A stretch of 64,000 nt of DNA, taken from NCBI RefSeq assembly GCF_000374305.1, contig NZ_KB894098.1:1-64000 (forward strand), written 5' to 3'. This document shows positions 54,601 through 62,691 of this stretch, piece after piece (the stretch's first letter is position 1; every line of letters starts with the position of its first letter). The notes beneath the pieces are model-generated. The model did not search any database, was not told where the DNA came from, and saw only the letters and a list, made by a program, of their open reading frames with translations. Source of the stretch: Actinomadura flavalba DSM 45200. Its GTDB lineage: Bacteria; Actinomycetota; Actinomycetes; Streptosporangiales; Streptosporangiaceae. A program made the translations under genes and the position numbers.

Positions 54601-55568
54601 ACCTCGGTGGCCGGGCCCCGCCGGTCGCCCAGGTGCTTGCCGAGCGCGTCGGCGGTGTCGCGGATCTCGCGTTCGCCGCTGAGGAAGACCAGGACGTCGC
54701 CGGGGGCCTCGCGGCCCAGCTCGTCCACGGCGTCGATGATGGCGCGGACCTGGTCGCGGTCGGGGTCGGCGGACGGATCGTCGGGGTCCAGGACGGGCCG
54801 GTACCGCACCTCGACGGGGTAGGTGCGGCCGGACACCTCGACGATGGGGGCGTCACCGAAGTGCTTGGAGAAGCGCTCGGGGTCGATCGTCGCGGAGGTG
54901 ATGATGATCTTCAGGTCGGGGCGGCGCGGCAGGATCTCGCGCAGGTACCCGAGCAGAAAGTCGATGTTCAGGCTGCGCTCGTGCGCCTCGTCGATGATGA
55001 GCGTGTCGTAGCGGCGCAGCAGCCGGTCGGTCTGGATCTCCGCGAGCAGGATGCCGTCGGTCATCAGCTTGACGAGCGTCTCGTCGCCGGACTGGTCGGT
55101 GAACCGCACCTTGTAGCCGACGGTCTCGCCCAGCTCGGTGCCCAGCTCGTCCGCGATGCGGTCGGCGACGGTGCGGGCCGCGATCCGGCGCGGCTGGGTG
55201 TGGCCGATGGAGCCGAGGACGCCGCGGCCCAGTTCGAGGCAGATCTTGGGGAGCTGGGTCGTCTTGCCCGAGCCGGTCTCGCCCGCGACGATGACGACCT
55301 GGTGGTCGCGGATCGCGGCGGCGATGTCGTCGCGCTTCTGGCTGACGGGCAGCTCGTCCGGGTACCGGATCGCGGGCACGGCGGCGCGCCGCGCGGCGAC
55401 GCGGCGCTCGGCGGCCTCGATGTCGGCGGTGATCTGCGCGGTGGCCGACGCGCGGCGCCGGTCGTCGCGCAGCTTCTGCGTGCCGTCGATGCGGCGGCGC
55501 AACCGGTGCCGGTCCAGCGGCGCCAGCTCGGGCAGGCGCGCGCGCAGCTCGGCGAGCGGCGAACTCAC
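51612..55568 (-). CDS. hrpA: HrpA-type DEAH ATP-dependent RNA helicase
   Basis: The 1318-residue protein has the length of bacterial HrpA. Motifs: Walker A AGETGSGKTTQL, IDEAHERSLNIDFLLG (DEAH), ITSATID, VLATNVAETSLTVPG, QRKGRCGRVSEG. The C-terminal HA2/OB and DUF3418 regions follow. HrpA acts in RNA metabolism and, in E. coli, resolves stalled ribosomes. The GTG at 55568 is chosen because similarity starts there, with AAGGA upstream; the frame is open 40 codons further. Confidence 0.93.
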   Translation of the reverse strand: MSSPLAELRARLPELAPLDRHRLRRRIDGTQKLRDDRRRASATAQITADIEAAERRVAARRAAVPAIRYPDELPVSQKRDDIAAAIRDHQVVIVAGETGSGKTTQLPKICLELGRGVLGSIGHTQPRRIAARTVADRIADELGTELGETVGYKVRFTDQSGDETLVKLMTDGILLAEIQTDRLLRRYDTLIIDEAHERSLNIDFLLGYLREILPRRPDLKIIITSATIDPERFSKHFGDAPIVEVSGRTYPVEVRYRPVLDPDDPSADPDRDQVRAIIDAVDELGREAPGDVLVFLSGEREIRDTADALGKHLGDRRGPATEVLPLYARLSAAEQQRVFKPHGGRRVVLATNVAETSLTVPGIKYVVDPGTARISRYSHRLKVQRLPIEAISQASADQRKGRCGRVSEGICIRLYSEEDFESRPEFTDPEILRTNLASVILQMTALGLGDIAAFPFVEPPDRRNVKAGVDLLHELGALDPAEKDPRKRLTETGRRLAQLPVDPRLGRMVLEAAANGCVREVLIIAAALSVQDPRERPADQQQAADELHRRFSDPASDFLSYLNLWNYLREQQRELSGSRFRRLCKNEFLHYLRVREWQDLHSQLKQVAKSLGVTANTVDAAPDSVHVSLLAGLLSHIGLMDVADKKDEPRDKRRKGQEYVGARGAKFAVFPGSSLFKKPPRWIMSAELVETSRLWARTNAKIEPEWIEPLAQHLVKRNYSEPHWSKKQAAVMAYETVTLYGVPIVAQRRVNYGRVDPELARELFIRHALVEGDWQTHHRFFAENRALLDEVEELEHRARRRDILVDDETLFDFYDERVPADIVSGRHFDAWWKKARHTEPDRLSFERSMLINASAGDVSEAEYPGAWRQGPFTLKLTYQFEPGADADGVTVHVPLQILNQVRPDGFDWQVPGLRAELVTELIRSLPKQLRVNFVPAPDYARRVLERVAPRTEPLLDALERELSDLSPAGVAVAREAWDTARLGAHLRMSFRVVDDKGGTVAEDTDLAALKRRLSGKVRGTLSEAAADEGVEHAGLTSWTIGELPRVYERNRDGYTVKAYPALTDEGATVAVRLYETEAEQRRAMWRGTRRLVLLNAPSPVKQIQARLTNQGKLALSHNPHGSVGALFDDCVTAAADALIAAAGGPAWDERGFTALYDAVRADLHDVTAEIVAQVERVLATAHAVDRRMRGSTSLTLVPALTDARARLEGLVHKGFVTETGRARLPDLVRYLKALEIRLDRLPENPARDRQGTHLAGTLEAEYAAELRRLPPARRDDEPVRAVRWMLEEYRVSLFAQQLGTRYPVSDKRIRKALGALRG

Positions 55569-55739
55569 AGGCGATGACGTCCTTACATGCGTTGCTGGCT
55601 CAGTGCCCAGGATAGGGAGCGGGCACGCCGGGCTACCCGGCACGCTAGCGGCGGGTCCGCGCGCGACGCGACCCATTATCCGGGGCACGCTGGAGCAACG
55701 CCGTGGGCGGGCCGCCCATTCCGGGCGGCCCGCCGGAGG

Positions 55740-56558
55740 TCACGTCCAGACGCCGGTGCCGGCGGCCTCCTCGGCGTAGGCGGCGAAGGAGCGCGCCGGG
55801 CGGCCGAGGACGCGCGGGATCGCGTCGTCGACGCGGTCGCCCTTGCCGTCGGCGATCTCCTGGAACAGGTCGGTGAGCATGACGGCGACGTGCTCGGGCA
55901 CGTCCTCGGCGACGAGCGCCGCGACGTAGTCGTCCGGGGTGATGGCGTCGTAGCGGATGTCGCGGCCGGTGGCCTTGGCGAGCGTCGCCGCGACGTCGGC
56001 GAAGCCCAGCGCCTCGGGGCCGGTCAGCTCGTAGGCGGCGCCCTCGTGGCCGTCCTCGGTGAGCGCGGCGACGGCCATGGCCGCGATGTCGTCCGCGTCG
56101 ACGAACGCCTCGCGGCCGGTCCCGGCGGGCAGCGCGATCCGGCCGTCGAGGACGGACGGGAGGAGGTAGTCCTCGGAGAAGTTCTGGTGGAACCAGGCCG
56201 GGCGCAGGATCGTGTACGCCGCGCCGGACTCCCGGACGGCGGTCTCCCCGGCCTCCTGGAGGGGGTGGACGCCGTCGTGACCGCGCGCCGACAGCAGGAC
56301 GATCCGCCGGGCCCCGGCGGACACGGCCGTCGCGGCGAAGTCCCGCAGGGTGGCGGCGTCGGTGTACTCGCTGAACGGGACGAGGTAGACGTCCCGGACG
56401 CCGTCGAGCGCGGCGTCCCAGGTGGCGGGATCGGTCAGGTCGAAGCCGGTGGTGCGCGAGGCGGCGCGGAACGGTCGTCCGGCGGCGGTGAGGCGTTCGG
56501 CGACGCGGCGGCCGGTCTTGCCCCGGGCGCCGATGACGAGGATGGGGTTGTCGTTCAT
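55740..56558 (-). CDS. NmrA-like NAD(P)-binding protein
   Basis: This 272-residue atypical SDR has the Rossmann motif ILVIGARGKTGRRVAERL and the NmrA/azoreductase-like AYTILRPAWFHQNFSED and EAFVDADDIAAMA. It lacks the classical YxxxK. Such proteins are redox sensors or quinone reductases. GGAG precedes the ATG at 56558. It is divergent from the AraC gene, 74 bp away, which may control it. Confidence 0.85.
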   Translation of the reverse strand: MNDNPILVIGARGKTGRRVAERLTAAGRPFRAASRTTGFDLTDPATWDAALDGVRDVYLVPFSEYTDAATLRDFAATAVSAGARRIVLLSARGHDGVHPLQEAGETAVRESGAAYTILRPAWFHQNFSEDYLLPSVLDGRIALPAGTGREAFVDADDIAAMAVAALTEDGHEGAAYELTGPEALGFADVAATLAKATGRDIRYDAITPDDYVAALVAEDVPEHVAVMLTDLFQEIADGKGDRVDDAIPRVLGRPARSFAAYAEEAAGTGVWT

Positions 56559-56617
56559 GGTGTCCACTCCACCAGCCGCCGCCGAGACGCTCCATGGCTG
56601 TTCGTCTCCGTCACCTG

Positions 56618-56630
56618 TGAGATCGTCTCA
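56618..56630. promoter_or_regulatory. Small dyad in the NmrA/AraC intergenic region
   Basis: TGAGA-TCG-TCTCA is a short palindrome directly before the AraC start codon (2 bp away). GAGAC/GTCTC words recur at 56584 and 56603. It may be an autoregulatory site; evidence is slight. Confidence 0.35.
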
Positions 56631-56632
56631 GC

Positions 56633-57592
56633 ATGGACGTCCTTGACGAGATGCTGGCGAGCATGCGGGCCGACGGCTCCCTGCTGTGCCGTTCGGTCGC
56701 CGCGCCGCCGTGGTCGATCCAGTGCACGAGCGAGGCGCCGCTCTCGCTGGGAACGCTCCACCGGGGCACCGCGTGGGCGCTGCGGCCGGGTGCCGCGCCG
56801 GTGCGGCTCAACGAGGGCGACATCGTGCTGAAACGGGCGTCGGTGCCGGTGACGATCGCAGACGACCCCTCGGTCGATCCGCAGATCATCATCGACGGGC
56901 CGAACTGCTGGACGCCCGGCGACGGCCCGGCGCCGGACCTGGCGCTCGGCGCCCGCGCCTTCGGGTTCGACGGCGACGGCCCGGACCAGTTCATCAGCGC
57001 CGACTACCCGGTGCGCGGCGCGGTCTCCGAACCGCTGCTCGCCGCGCTGCCGGAGATGGCGATCGTGCCGCGCGACGCGGAGATCGCGCCGCTGCTCGAT
57101 CTGCTCGCGGTCGAGGTCGGGCGGGACGCGCCCGGCCAGCAGGTCGTCCTGGACCGGCTGCTCGACCTGCTGCTCGTCCGGGTGCTGCGCGCCTGGTTCG
57201 CCCGGCCGGAGGCCGAGGCCCCGGCGGGGTACCGGGCGCTGGCCGACCCGGAGATCGGCCGCGCGCTGCGGGCGCTGCACGCGGCGCCCGCCCGGCCGTG
57301 GACGGTGGCGTCGCTGGCGGCCGAGGCGGGGCTGTCGCGGGCGGTGTTCGCGCGGCGGTTCGCCGCGTTGGTCGGGCAGCCGCCGCTGGCGTACCTGACG
57401 GGGTGGCGGATGGCGCTGGCGGCCGACCTGCTGGCCGAGCCGGACGCGAGCGTCACGGCCGTCGCGCGGCGGGTCGGGTACGCCGACGGGTTCTCGTTCA
57501 GCGCCGCGTTCAAGCGGGTGCGGGGGGTGCCGCCGAGCGCGGTGCCGCGGTCAGGCGCCGTAGACCGGTTCGGGCACGGGGGCGCGGCCTAG
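56633..57592 (+). CDS. AraC-family regulator with cupin domain
   Basis: The 319-residue protein has an N-terminal cupin-type domain (CSVAAPPWSIQC-like start, TLHRGTAWALRPG, LNEGDIVLKR) and a C-terminal double HTH: SLAAEAGLSRAVFARRFAAL and SVTAVARRVGYADGFSFSAA followed by FKRV-G. This is the AraC/cupin_6 group, often controlling a divergent reductase gene, here the NmrA-like one. Its 3' end overlaps the convergent SDR gene by 42 bp. Confidence 0.88.
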   Translation: MDVLDEMLASMRADGSLLCRSVAAPPWSIQCTSEAPLSLGTLHRGTAWALRPGAAPVRLNEGDIVLKRASVPVTIADDPSVDPQIIIDGPNCWTPGDGPAPDLALGARAFGFDGDGPDQFISADYPVRGAVSEPLLAALPEMAIVPRDAEIAPLLDLLAVEVGRDAPGQQVVLDRLLDLLLVRVLRAWFARPEAEAPAGYRALADPEIGRALRALHAAPARPWTVASLAAEAGLSRAVFARRFAALVGQPPLAYLTGWRMALAADLLAEPDASVTAVARRVGYADGFSFSAAFKRVRGVPPSAVPRSGAVDRFGHGGAA

Positions 57593-58456
57593 CAGGTCCG
57601 CGACGACCGGGCCGAGGTCGGCGGGGTTCCAGCGGGCGCCCGCGTCGGCGGACGGGCCGTGCCGGAACGCGTCCATGACGCAGATCCGGCCGCCCTCGGC
57701 GGCGAAGACGCGGCCGGTGACGTCGCGCGACTGCGCCGAGCCGAGCCACACCACGAGCGGCGACACGTTCCCGGGCGCCATCGCGTCGAACGCGCCGTCC
57801 GGCGGCGTCGCCATCGTCCGCGCGAACACCTCCTCGGTCATGCGGGTGCGGGCGGCCGGGGCGACGGCGTTGACGGTGACGCCGTAGCGGGCCAGTTCGG
57901 CGGCGGCGACGAGCGTCAGCCCGACGATGCCCGCCTTGGCGGCGGAGTAGCCGCCCTGGCCGACGCTGCCGAGCAGGCCCGCGCCGGACGAGGTGTTGAT
58001 CACGCGGGCGTCCACCGGGCGGCCCGCCTTGCTCTGCGCACGCCAGTGCCGTCCGGCCTGCCGGAGCGGGAGGAAGTGGCCGCGCAGGTGGACGCGCAGG
58101 ACGGCGTCCCACGCGTCGGCGGCGGTGTTGATCAGCATCCGGTCGCGCAGGAACCCGGCGTTGTTGACCAGGACGTCCAGCCCGCCGAAGTGCTCGACGG
58201 CCAGCGCGATCAGGGCGGCGGCGCCGTCCTCGTCGGCGACGTCGTGCGCGCTGGCGACGGCGCGTCCGCCCAGCGCCTCGATCTCGGCGACGACGTCGGC
58301 GGCGGGACCGGCGGACGCGGCGCCGCCGCCGTCGGGGGCGACGCCGAGGTCGTTGACGACGACGCGGGCGCCCTGCCGGGCGAACTCCAGGGCGTGCGCG
58401 CGGCCGAGGCCGCGTCCGGCCCCGGTGACGACGGCGACGCGGTCGGTGCAGATCAC
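57551..58456 (-). CDS. SDR of the HIP steroid cluster (Rv3548c-like)
   Basis: The 301-residue short-chain dehydrogenase has VVTGAGRGLGRAHALEFARQ, the long NDLGVAPDGGG cofactor loop typical of multifunctional-enzyme/steroid SDRs, NNAG, Ser in NTSSG and YSAAK. Its position after another SDR and divergent from echA20-ipdABC equals Rv3548c of M. tuberculosis, in the KstR2 regulon. The exact step is not established. GTG 58456 has GAGGAGAA upstream and overlaps the preceding stop by 4 bp. Confidence 0.87.
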   Translation of the reverse strand: MICTDRVAVVTGAGRGLGRAHALEFARQGARVVVNDLGVAPDGGGAASAGPAADVVAEIEALGGRAVASAHDVADEDGAAALIALAVEHFGGLDVLVNNAGFLRDRMLINTAADAWDAVLRVHLRGHFLPLRQAGRHWRAQSKAGRPVDARVINTSSGAGLLGSVGQGGYSAAKAGIVGLTLVAAAELARYGVTVNAVAPAARTRMTEEVFARTMATPPDGAFDAMAPGNVSPLVVWLGSAQSRDVTGRVFAAEGGRICVMDAFRHGPSADAGARWNPADLGPVVADLLGRAPVPEPVYGA

Positions 58457-59226
58457 GGGTTCTCCTCGCTGTTGACGGTGGCGGCGTCCAGGAACGCGGG
58501 CCGCTCTCCCCCGCCGTGCAGCAGCAGGGAGGCGCCCGAGACGTAACCGGCGAGGCCGGAGGCGAGGAAGGCGCACGCGGCGCCGACCTCGCCGGGGTCG
58601 GCCAGCCGGCCGAGCGGGACGGTGCGGGCGACGGCGGCGACGCCGTCCTCGTCGCCGTAGTGCAGGTGGGACCGCTCGGTGCGGACCATGCCGAGCGTGA
58701 GCGTGTTGACGCGCACGTCCGGCGCCCACTCGACGGCGAGCGACGCGGCGAGGCTGGCCAGGCCCGCCTTGGCGGCGCCGTAGGCGGCGGTGCCGGGCGA
58801 GGGGCGGGTGCCGCTGACGCTGCCGATCATGATGATCGAGCCGCCGCCCGCGGTGGCGAGCATCCGGTCGCGGGCGGCCCGCGCCATGATCAGCGGCGCG
58901 ATCAGGTTCAGCTCGATGATCTTGGCGTGGGTGCGGGCGTCGCCGTCGGCGGCGGGCAGGAACGGGGTACCGCCCGCGTTGTTGACGAGGATGTCCAGCC
59001 GGGGCAGGCCCGCGCAGAACGCGGCGGCGGCCGTCGCGTCGCGGACGTCCAGGGACGCGAACCGGGCCCGCCGCCCGCCCGCCTCGGGCAGGGCCTCGGG
59101 GGCGCGGCGGGCGACGGCGACGACGTCGGCGCCCGCGTCGAGCAGCGCGCGGCTGACGCCCGCGCCGACGCCGCGCACGCCGCCGGTGACCACGGCCGTC
59201 CTGCCGGTGAGATCGACGTCGGGCAC
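58453..59226 (-). CDS. SDR of the HIP steroid cluster (Rv3549c-like)
   Basis: The 257-residue classical SDR has AVVTGGVRGVGAGVSRAL, NNAG, the serine in IGSVSGTRPSPG and YGAAK. It is the first gene of the leftward pair and its start lies 66 bp from echA20, across the KstR2-like operator. Synteny equals Rv3549c. GGAAGGAG precedes the GTG. It probably acts on a CoA thioester of the steroid C/D-ring fragment. Confidence 0.87.
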   Translation of the reverse strand: MPDVDLTGRTAVVTGGVRGVGAGVSRALLDAGADVVAVARRAPEALPEAGGRRARFASLDVRDATAAAAFCAGLPRLDILVNNAGGTPFLPAADGDARTHAKIIELNLIAPLIMARAARDRMLATAGGGSIIMIGSVSGTRPSPGTAAYGAAKAGLASLAASLAVEWAPDVRVNTLTLGMVRTERSHLHYGDEDGVAAVARTVPLGRLADPGEVGAACAFLASGLAGYVSGASLLLHGGGERPAFLDAATVNSEENP

Positions 59227-59265
59227 GGCGCTCCTTCCGGGGCGTTCTGCTACCTTCTCAGTTCT

Positions 59266-59279
59266 AACAAATGTTTGGT
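59266..59279. promoter_or_regulatory. KstR2-like operator
   Basis: AACAAATGTTTGGT fits the mycobacterial KstR2 consensus AnCAAGnnCTTGnT in every fixed position except a symmetrical pair (G to A, C to T). It lies between the divergent SDR and echA20 genes, exactly where KstR2 binds in the corresponding mycobacterial locus. Repression relieved by HIP-CoA is expected. The kstR2 gene itself is outside the window. Confidence 0.65.
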
Positions 59280-59292
59280 GGAAAGGTAGCGT

Positions 59293-60045
59293 ATGGGAAT
59301 CTCCACCACGACCCACCCGGACGGGGTCACCGAGATCGTCGTCGCCGTCCCGCCCGTCAACGCGCTGCCCGTTCAGGGCTGGTTCGACCTCGCGGACGCG
59401 ATCACCCGCGCGGGCCGCGACCCCGGGGTGGGCGCCGTCGTGCTGCGCGCCGACGGACGCGGGTTCAACGCGGGCGTCGACATCAAGGAGATGCAGCGCG
59501 ACGCGGGCCACGGCGCGCTCGTCGGCGCGAACCGGGGCTGCCACGCCGCGTTCGGCGCCGTCTACGACTGCGAGGTCCCCGTCGTCGCGGCCGTGCACGG
59601 GTTCTGCCTGGGCGGCGGGATCGGGCTGGTCGGCAACGCGGACCTGGTGATCGCCGCCGACGACGCCACGTTCGGGCTCCCCGAGGTCGACCGGGGCGCG
59701 CTCGGCGCCGCGACGCACCTGGCCCGGCTCGTCCCGCAGCACCTCGTGCGCGCGATGGTCTACACGTGCCGCACCGTCGGCGCGGACGAGCTGTACCGGC
59801 ACGGGTCGGTGCTGGAGGTCGTGCCCGCCGCCGAACTGCGCGCGAGGGCGCTGGAGGTCGCCGGGGTGATCGCCGCCAAGGACCGGTACGTGATCCGCCG
59901 GGCCAAGGAGTCGCTGAACGGCATCGACCCGGTGGACGTGCACCGCAGCTACCGCTTCGAGCAGGGCTTCACGTTCGAGCTGAACCTCGTCGGCGCGGGC
60001 GACGCGCACCGGGACGCGTTCGTCGCGCGGGGGGCGGGCGGATGA
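59293..60045 (+). CDS. echA20: EchA20-type ring-opening hydrolase (crotonase fold)
   Basis: The 250-residue crotonase-family protein has GRGFNAGVDIKEM (oxyanion hole) and HGFCLGGGIGLVGNADLVIA. By family and by synteny with Rv3550 it is EchA20, which opens the first remaining ring of HIEC-CoA to give COCHEA-CoA in cholesterol C/D-ring degradation. GAAAGG precedes the ATG. It heads a four-gene operon with 4-bp overlaps throughout. Confidence 0.9.
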   Translation: MGISTTTHPDGVTEIVVAVPPVNALPVQGWFDLADAITRAGRDPGVGAVVLRADGRGFNAGVDIKEMQRDAGHGALVGANRGCHAAFGAVYDCEVPVVAAVHGFCLGGGIGLVGNADLVIAADDATFGLPEVDRGALGAATHLARLVPQHLVRAMVYTCRTVGADELYRHGSVLEVVPAAELRARALEVAGVIAAKDRYVIRRAKESLNGIDPVDVHRSYRFEQGFTFELNLVGAGDAHRDAFVARGAGG

Positions 60046-60902
60046 GCAAGGTCATGACGATCGCGGACGTCGTCGGGTCGCTGGAGAGCGGCATGACGAT
60101 CGGCATCGGCGGCTGGGGATCGCGGCGCAAGCCGATGGCGCTCGTGCGCGCCCTGTGCCGGTCGCCGCTGACCGACCTGACGATCGTGTCCTACGGCGGT
60201 CCCGACGTCGGGCTGCTGTGCGCGGCGGGCAAGGTGCGCCGCCTGGTGACGGCGTTCGTCACACTCGACTCGATCCCGCTGGAGCCGCACTTCCGGCAGG
60301 CCCGGCAGAACGGGACGATCGAGCTGACCGAGTACGACGAGGGCATGTTCCTGTTCGGCCTGTACGCGGCGGCGCACCGGCTGCCGTTCCTGCCGACGCC
60401 CGCCGGGCTCGGCTCGGACGTGCTCCGCGTGAACCCGCACCTGCGGACCGTCCGGTCGCCCTACGAGGACGGCACCGAGCTGGTCGCCGTCCCGCCGCTG
60501 CGCCTCGACGTCGCGCTGCTGCACCTCAACCGTGCCGACGCGCGCGGCAACGCCCAGTACCTCGGCCCCGACCCGTACATGGACGACCTGTTCGCCAAGG
60601 CCGCCGGGCGGACCTACGTCGCCTGCGAACGCCTCGTCGCGACCGGCGACCTGCTCAAGGAGGGCCCGATCCAGTCGCTGCTGGTCAACCGCTCGCACGT
60701 CGCGGGCGTCGTCGAGACGCCGGGCGGCGCGCACTTCACCGCGTGCGAGCCCGACCACGGCCGCGACGAGCCGTTCCAGCGGCTCTACGCCCGCGCGGCG
60801 GCCGACCCGGACGAGTGGGAGCGGTTCCGCGCCCGGTTCCTGGACGGCGACGAGACCGCCTACCAGGACGCCGTGCGAACCTGGCGGGAGGAGCGGGCGT
60901 GA
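60042..60902 (+). CDS. ipdA: IpdA, alpha subunit of COCHEA-CoA hydrolase
   Basis: The 286-residue CoA-transferase-fold subunit (SLESGMTIGIGGWGSRRKPM, IVSYGGPDVGLL, the Glu-rich IELTEYDEGMF) matches IpdA (Rv3551). With IpdB it hydrolytically opens the last ring, COCHEA-CoA, to a linear acyl-CoA, despite its CoA-transferase fold. The ATG overlaps the echA20 stop (ATGA), so the two are coupled. Confidence 0.92.
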   Translation: MSKVMTIADVVGSLESGMTIGIGGWGSRRKPMALVRALCRSPLTDLTIVSYGGPDVGLLCAAGKVRRLVTAFVTLDSIPLEPHFRQARQNGTIELTEYDEGMFLFGLYAAAHRLPFLPTPAGLGSDVLRVNPHLRTVRSPYEDGTELVAVPPLRLDVALLHLNRADARGNAQYLGPDPYMDDLFAKAAGRTYVACERLVATGDLLKEGPIQSLLVNRSHVAGVVETPGGAHFTACEPDHGRDEPFQRLYARAAADPDEWERFRARFLDGDETAYQDAVRTWREERA

Positions 60903-61624
60903 GCGCGACGCGGGCCGAGGTGTGCGCGGTGGCGTGCGCGGAGCTGTTCCGGGGCGACGGCGAGATCGTCGCGGCGGCGGTGGCCGGGTTCGTCCCGATG
61001 CTGGGGGCGCGGCTCGCTCGCGCCACGTTCGAGCCGGACCTGCTGACGACCGACGGCGGTCCCGCGCTCAGCGCCGAACCGGTGCCGCTGGGCGGGCGGG
61101 CCGAGACCGTCGAGGGCTGGCTGCCGTTCCGCGACCACCTGTGGCTGGTGCTCAACGGGCGGCGGCACGTGGTGATGGGGCCGAGCCAGATCGACGCGTC
61201 CGGCAACACCAACATCTCGTGCGTCGGGCCGTGGGAGCGTCCGGCGCGGCAGCTTCTCGGGTCGCGCGGCGGACCGGGCAACACGCGGCTCAGCACCACG
61301 AGCTACTGGGTGCCCCGGCACTCCACGCGGGTGTTCACCGAGGCCGTGGACTTCGTCAGCGGCGTCGGACACGACCGGGGCGCGCACGAGATCCGGGCCG
61401 TCGTGACGAACCTGGCCGTGCTCGACTTCGGCGGCGACGGGCGGATGCGGCTGCGGTCGGTGCATCCGGGCGTCGGCGTGGACGACGTCGTCGCCGCGAC
61501 CGGGTTCGCGCTGGGCGTTCCGGACGAGGTGCCCGAGACGCGGGCGCCCACGGCCGAGGAGCTGCGCGTCATCCGCGACGTCCTGGACCCCGGCGGCCTG
61601 CGCGAGCGCGAGGTCCCGGCGTGA
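60899..61624 (+). CDS. ipdB: IpdB, beta subunit of COCHEA-CoA hydrolase
   Basis: The 241-residue beta subunit of the CoA-transferase fold has MGPSQIDASGNTNISCVGPW, GGPGNTRLSTTSYWVPRHS and AVVTNLAVLDF. It matches IpdB (Rv3552). GTG 60899 overlaps the ipdA stop by 4 bp, ensuring equal amounts of both subunits of the heterotetramer. Confidence 0.92.
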   Translation: MSATRAEVCAVACAELFRGDGEIVAAAVAGFVPMLGARLARATFEPDLLTTDGGPALSAEPVPLGGRAETVEGWLPFRDHLWLVLNGRRHVVMGPSQIDASGNTNISCVGPWERPARQLLGSRGGPGNTRLSTTSYWVPRHSTRVFTEAVDFVSGVGHDRGAHEIRAVVTNLAVLDFGGDGRMRLRSVHPGVGVDDVVAATGFALGVPDEVPETRAPTAEELRVIRDVLDPGGLREREVPA

Positions 61625-62691
61625 CCGCCGTCCTCGACACGCCCCTGACGCGGCTGACCGGCGTCCGGCACCCGGTCGTGCAGACGGGCATGGGCTGGGT
61701 GGCCGGGCCCCGGCTGGTGTCGGCGGTCGCGAACGCGGGCGGGCTCGGCGTCCTGGCGTCGGCGACGATGACGCACGCCGAGCTGGCGACCGCGATCCGA
61801 GCGGTCCGGGAGCGGACGGACGCGCCGTTCGGCGTCAACCTGCGCGCCGACGCCGCCGACGCGGACGAGCGCGTCGCCCTGCTGATCCGCGAGGGCGTGC
61901 GGGTGGCGTCGTTCGCGCTGGCGCCCCGGCGCGAGCTGATCGCGCGGCTCAAGGACGCGGGCGTCGTGGTGATCCCGTCGGTGGGAGCGCGGCGGCACGC
62001 CGAGAAGGTCGCCGCGTGGGGCGCGGACGCGGTGCTGGTGCAGGGCGGCGAGGGCGGCGGGCACACCGGCCCGGTCGCCACGACGCTGCTGCTGCCGCAG
62101 GTCGTGGACGCGGTGGACGTCCCGGTCGTCGCGGCGGGCGGGTTCTTCGACGGGCGCGGCCTGGCGGCGGCGCTGGCCTACGGCGCGGCGGGCGTCGCGA
62201 TGGGCACGCGGTTCCTGCTCACGGCCGACAGCCCGGTTCCCGAGGCGGTCAAGCGGGTCTACCTGGGCGCGGCCGAGACCGTCGTGACCCGCCAGGTGGA
62301 CGGGATGCCGCACCGGGTGCTGCGCAGCGACCTGGTGGACGGGCTGGAGCGCGCGGGCCGCGTGTCCGGCCTGGCCCGCGCGCTGCGCAACGCGGCGGCG
62401 TTCCGGCGGCTGTCGGGCCTGTCGTGGCGGGCGATGCTCACCGACGGCCGCGCGATGCGGCGCGGCCGGGACCTGTCGTGGTCACAGGTGATCATGGCGG
62501 GCAACACCCCGATGCTCCTGCGGGCCGCGATGGTGGACGGGCGCCCCGACCTCGGCGTCATGGCGTCCGGGCAGGCCGTCGCCGTCCTGGACGACCTGCC
62601 GTCGTGCGCGGACCTGATCGACCGGATCGTCACCGACGCCGTCCGCGCCATCGAACGGCAGGCCGCGCTGCTCCGGCCGGACGCGTCCTAG
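61621..62691 (+). CDS. ipdC: IpdC, flavin-dependent oxidoreductase of the nitronate monooxygenase fold
   Basis: The 356-residue TIM-barrel flavoprotein of the NMO/2-nitropropane dioxygenase family has PVVQTGMGWVAGPRLVSAVA, VLVQGGEGGGHTGP (the FMN phosphate region) and AAGGFFDGRGLAAALAYGA with GVAMGTRFL. Its place after ipdB equals Rv3553 (IpdC), which forms HIEC-CoA from the saturated precursor in HIP breakdown. The GTG overlaps the ipdB stop. The stop overlaps the convergent aldo/keto reductase by 4 bp. Confidence 0.9.
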   Translation: MTAVLDTPLTRLTGVRHPVVQTGMGWVAGPRLVSAVANAGGLGVLASATMTHAELATAIRAVRERTDAPFGVNLRADAADADERVALLIREGVRVASFALAPRRELIARLKDAGVVVIPSVGARRHAEKVAAWGADAVLVQGGEGGGHTGPVATTLLLPQVVDAVDVPVVAAGGFFDGRGLAAALAYGAAGVAMGTRFLLTADSPVPEAVKRVYLGAAETVVTRQVDGMPHRVLRSDLVDGLERAGRVSGLARALRNAAAFRRLSGLSWRAMLTDGRAMRRGRDLSWSQVIMAGNTPMLLRAAMVDGRPDLGVMASGQAVAVLDDLPSCADLIDRIVTDAVRAIERQAALLRPDAS

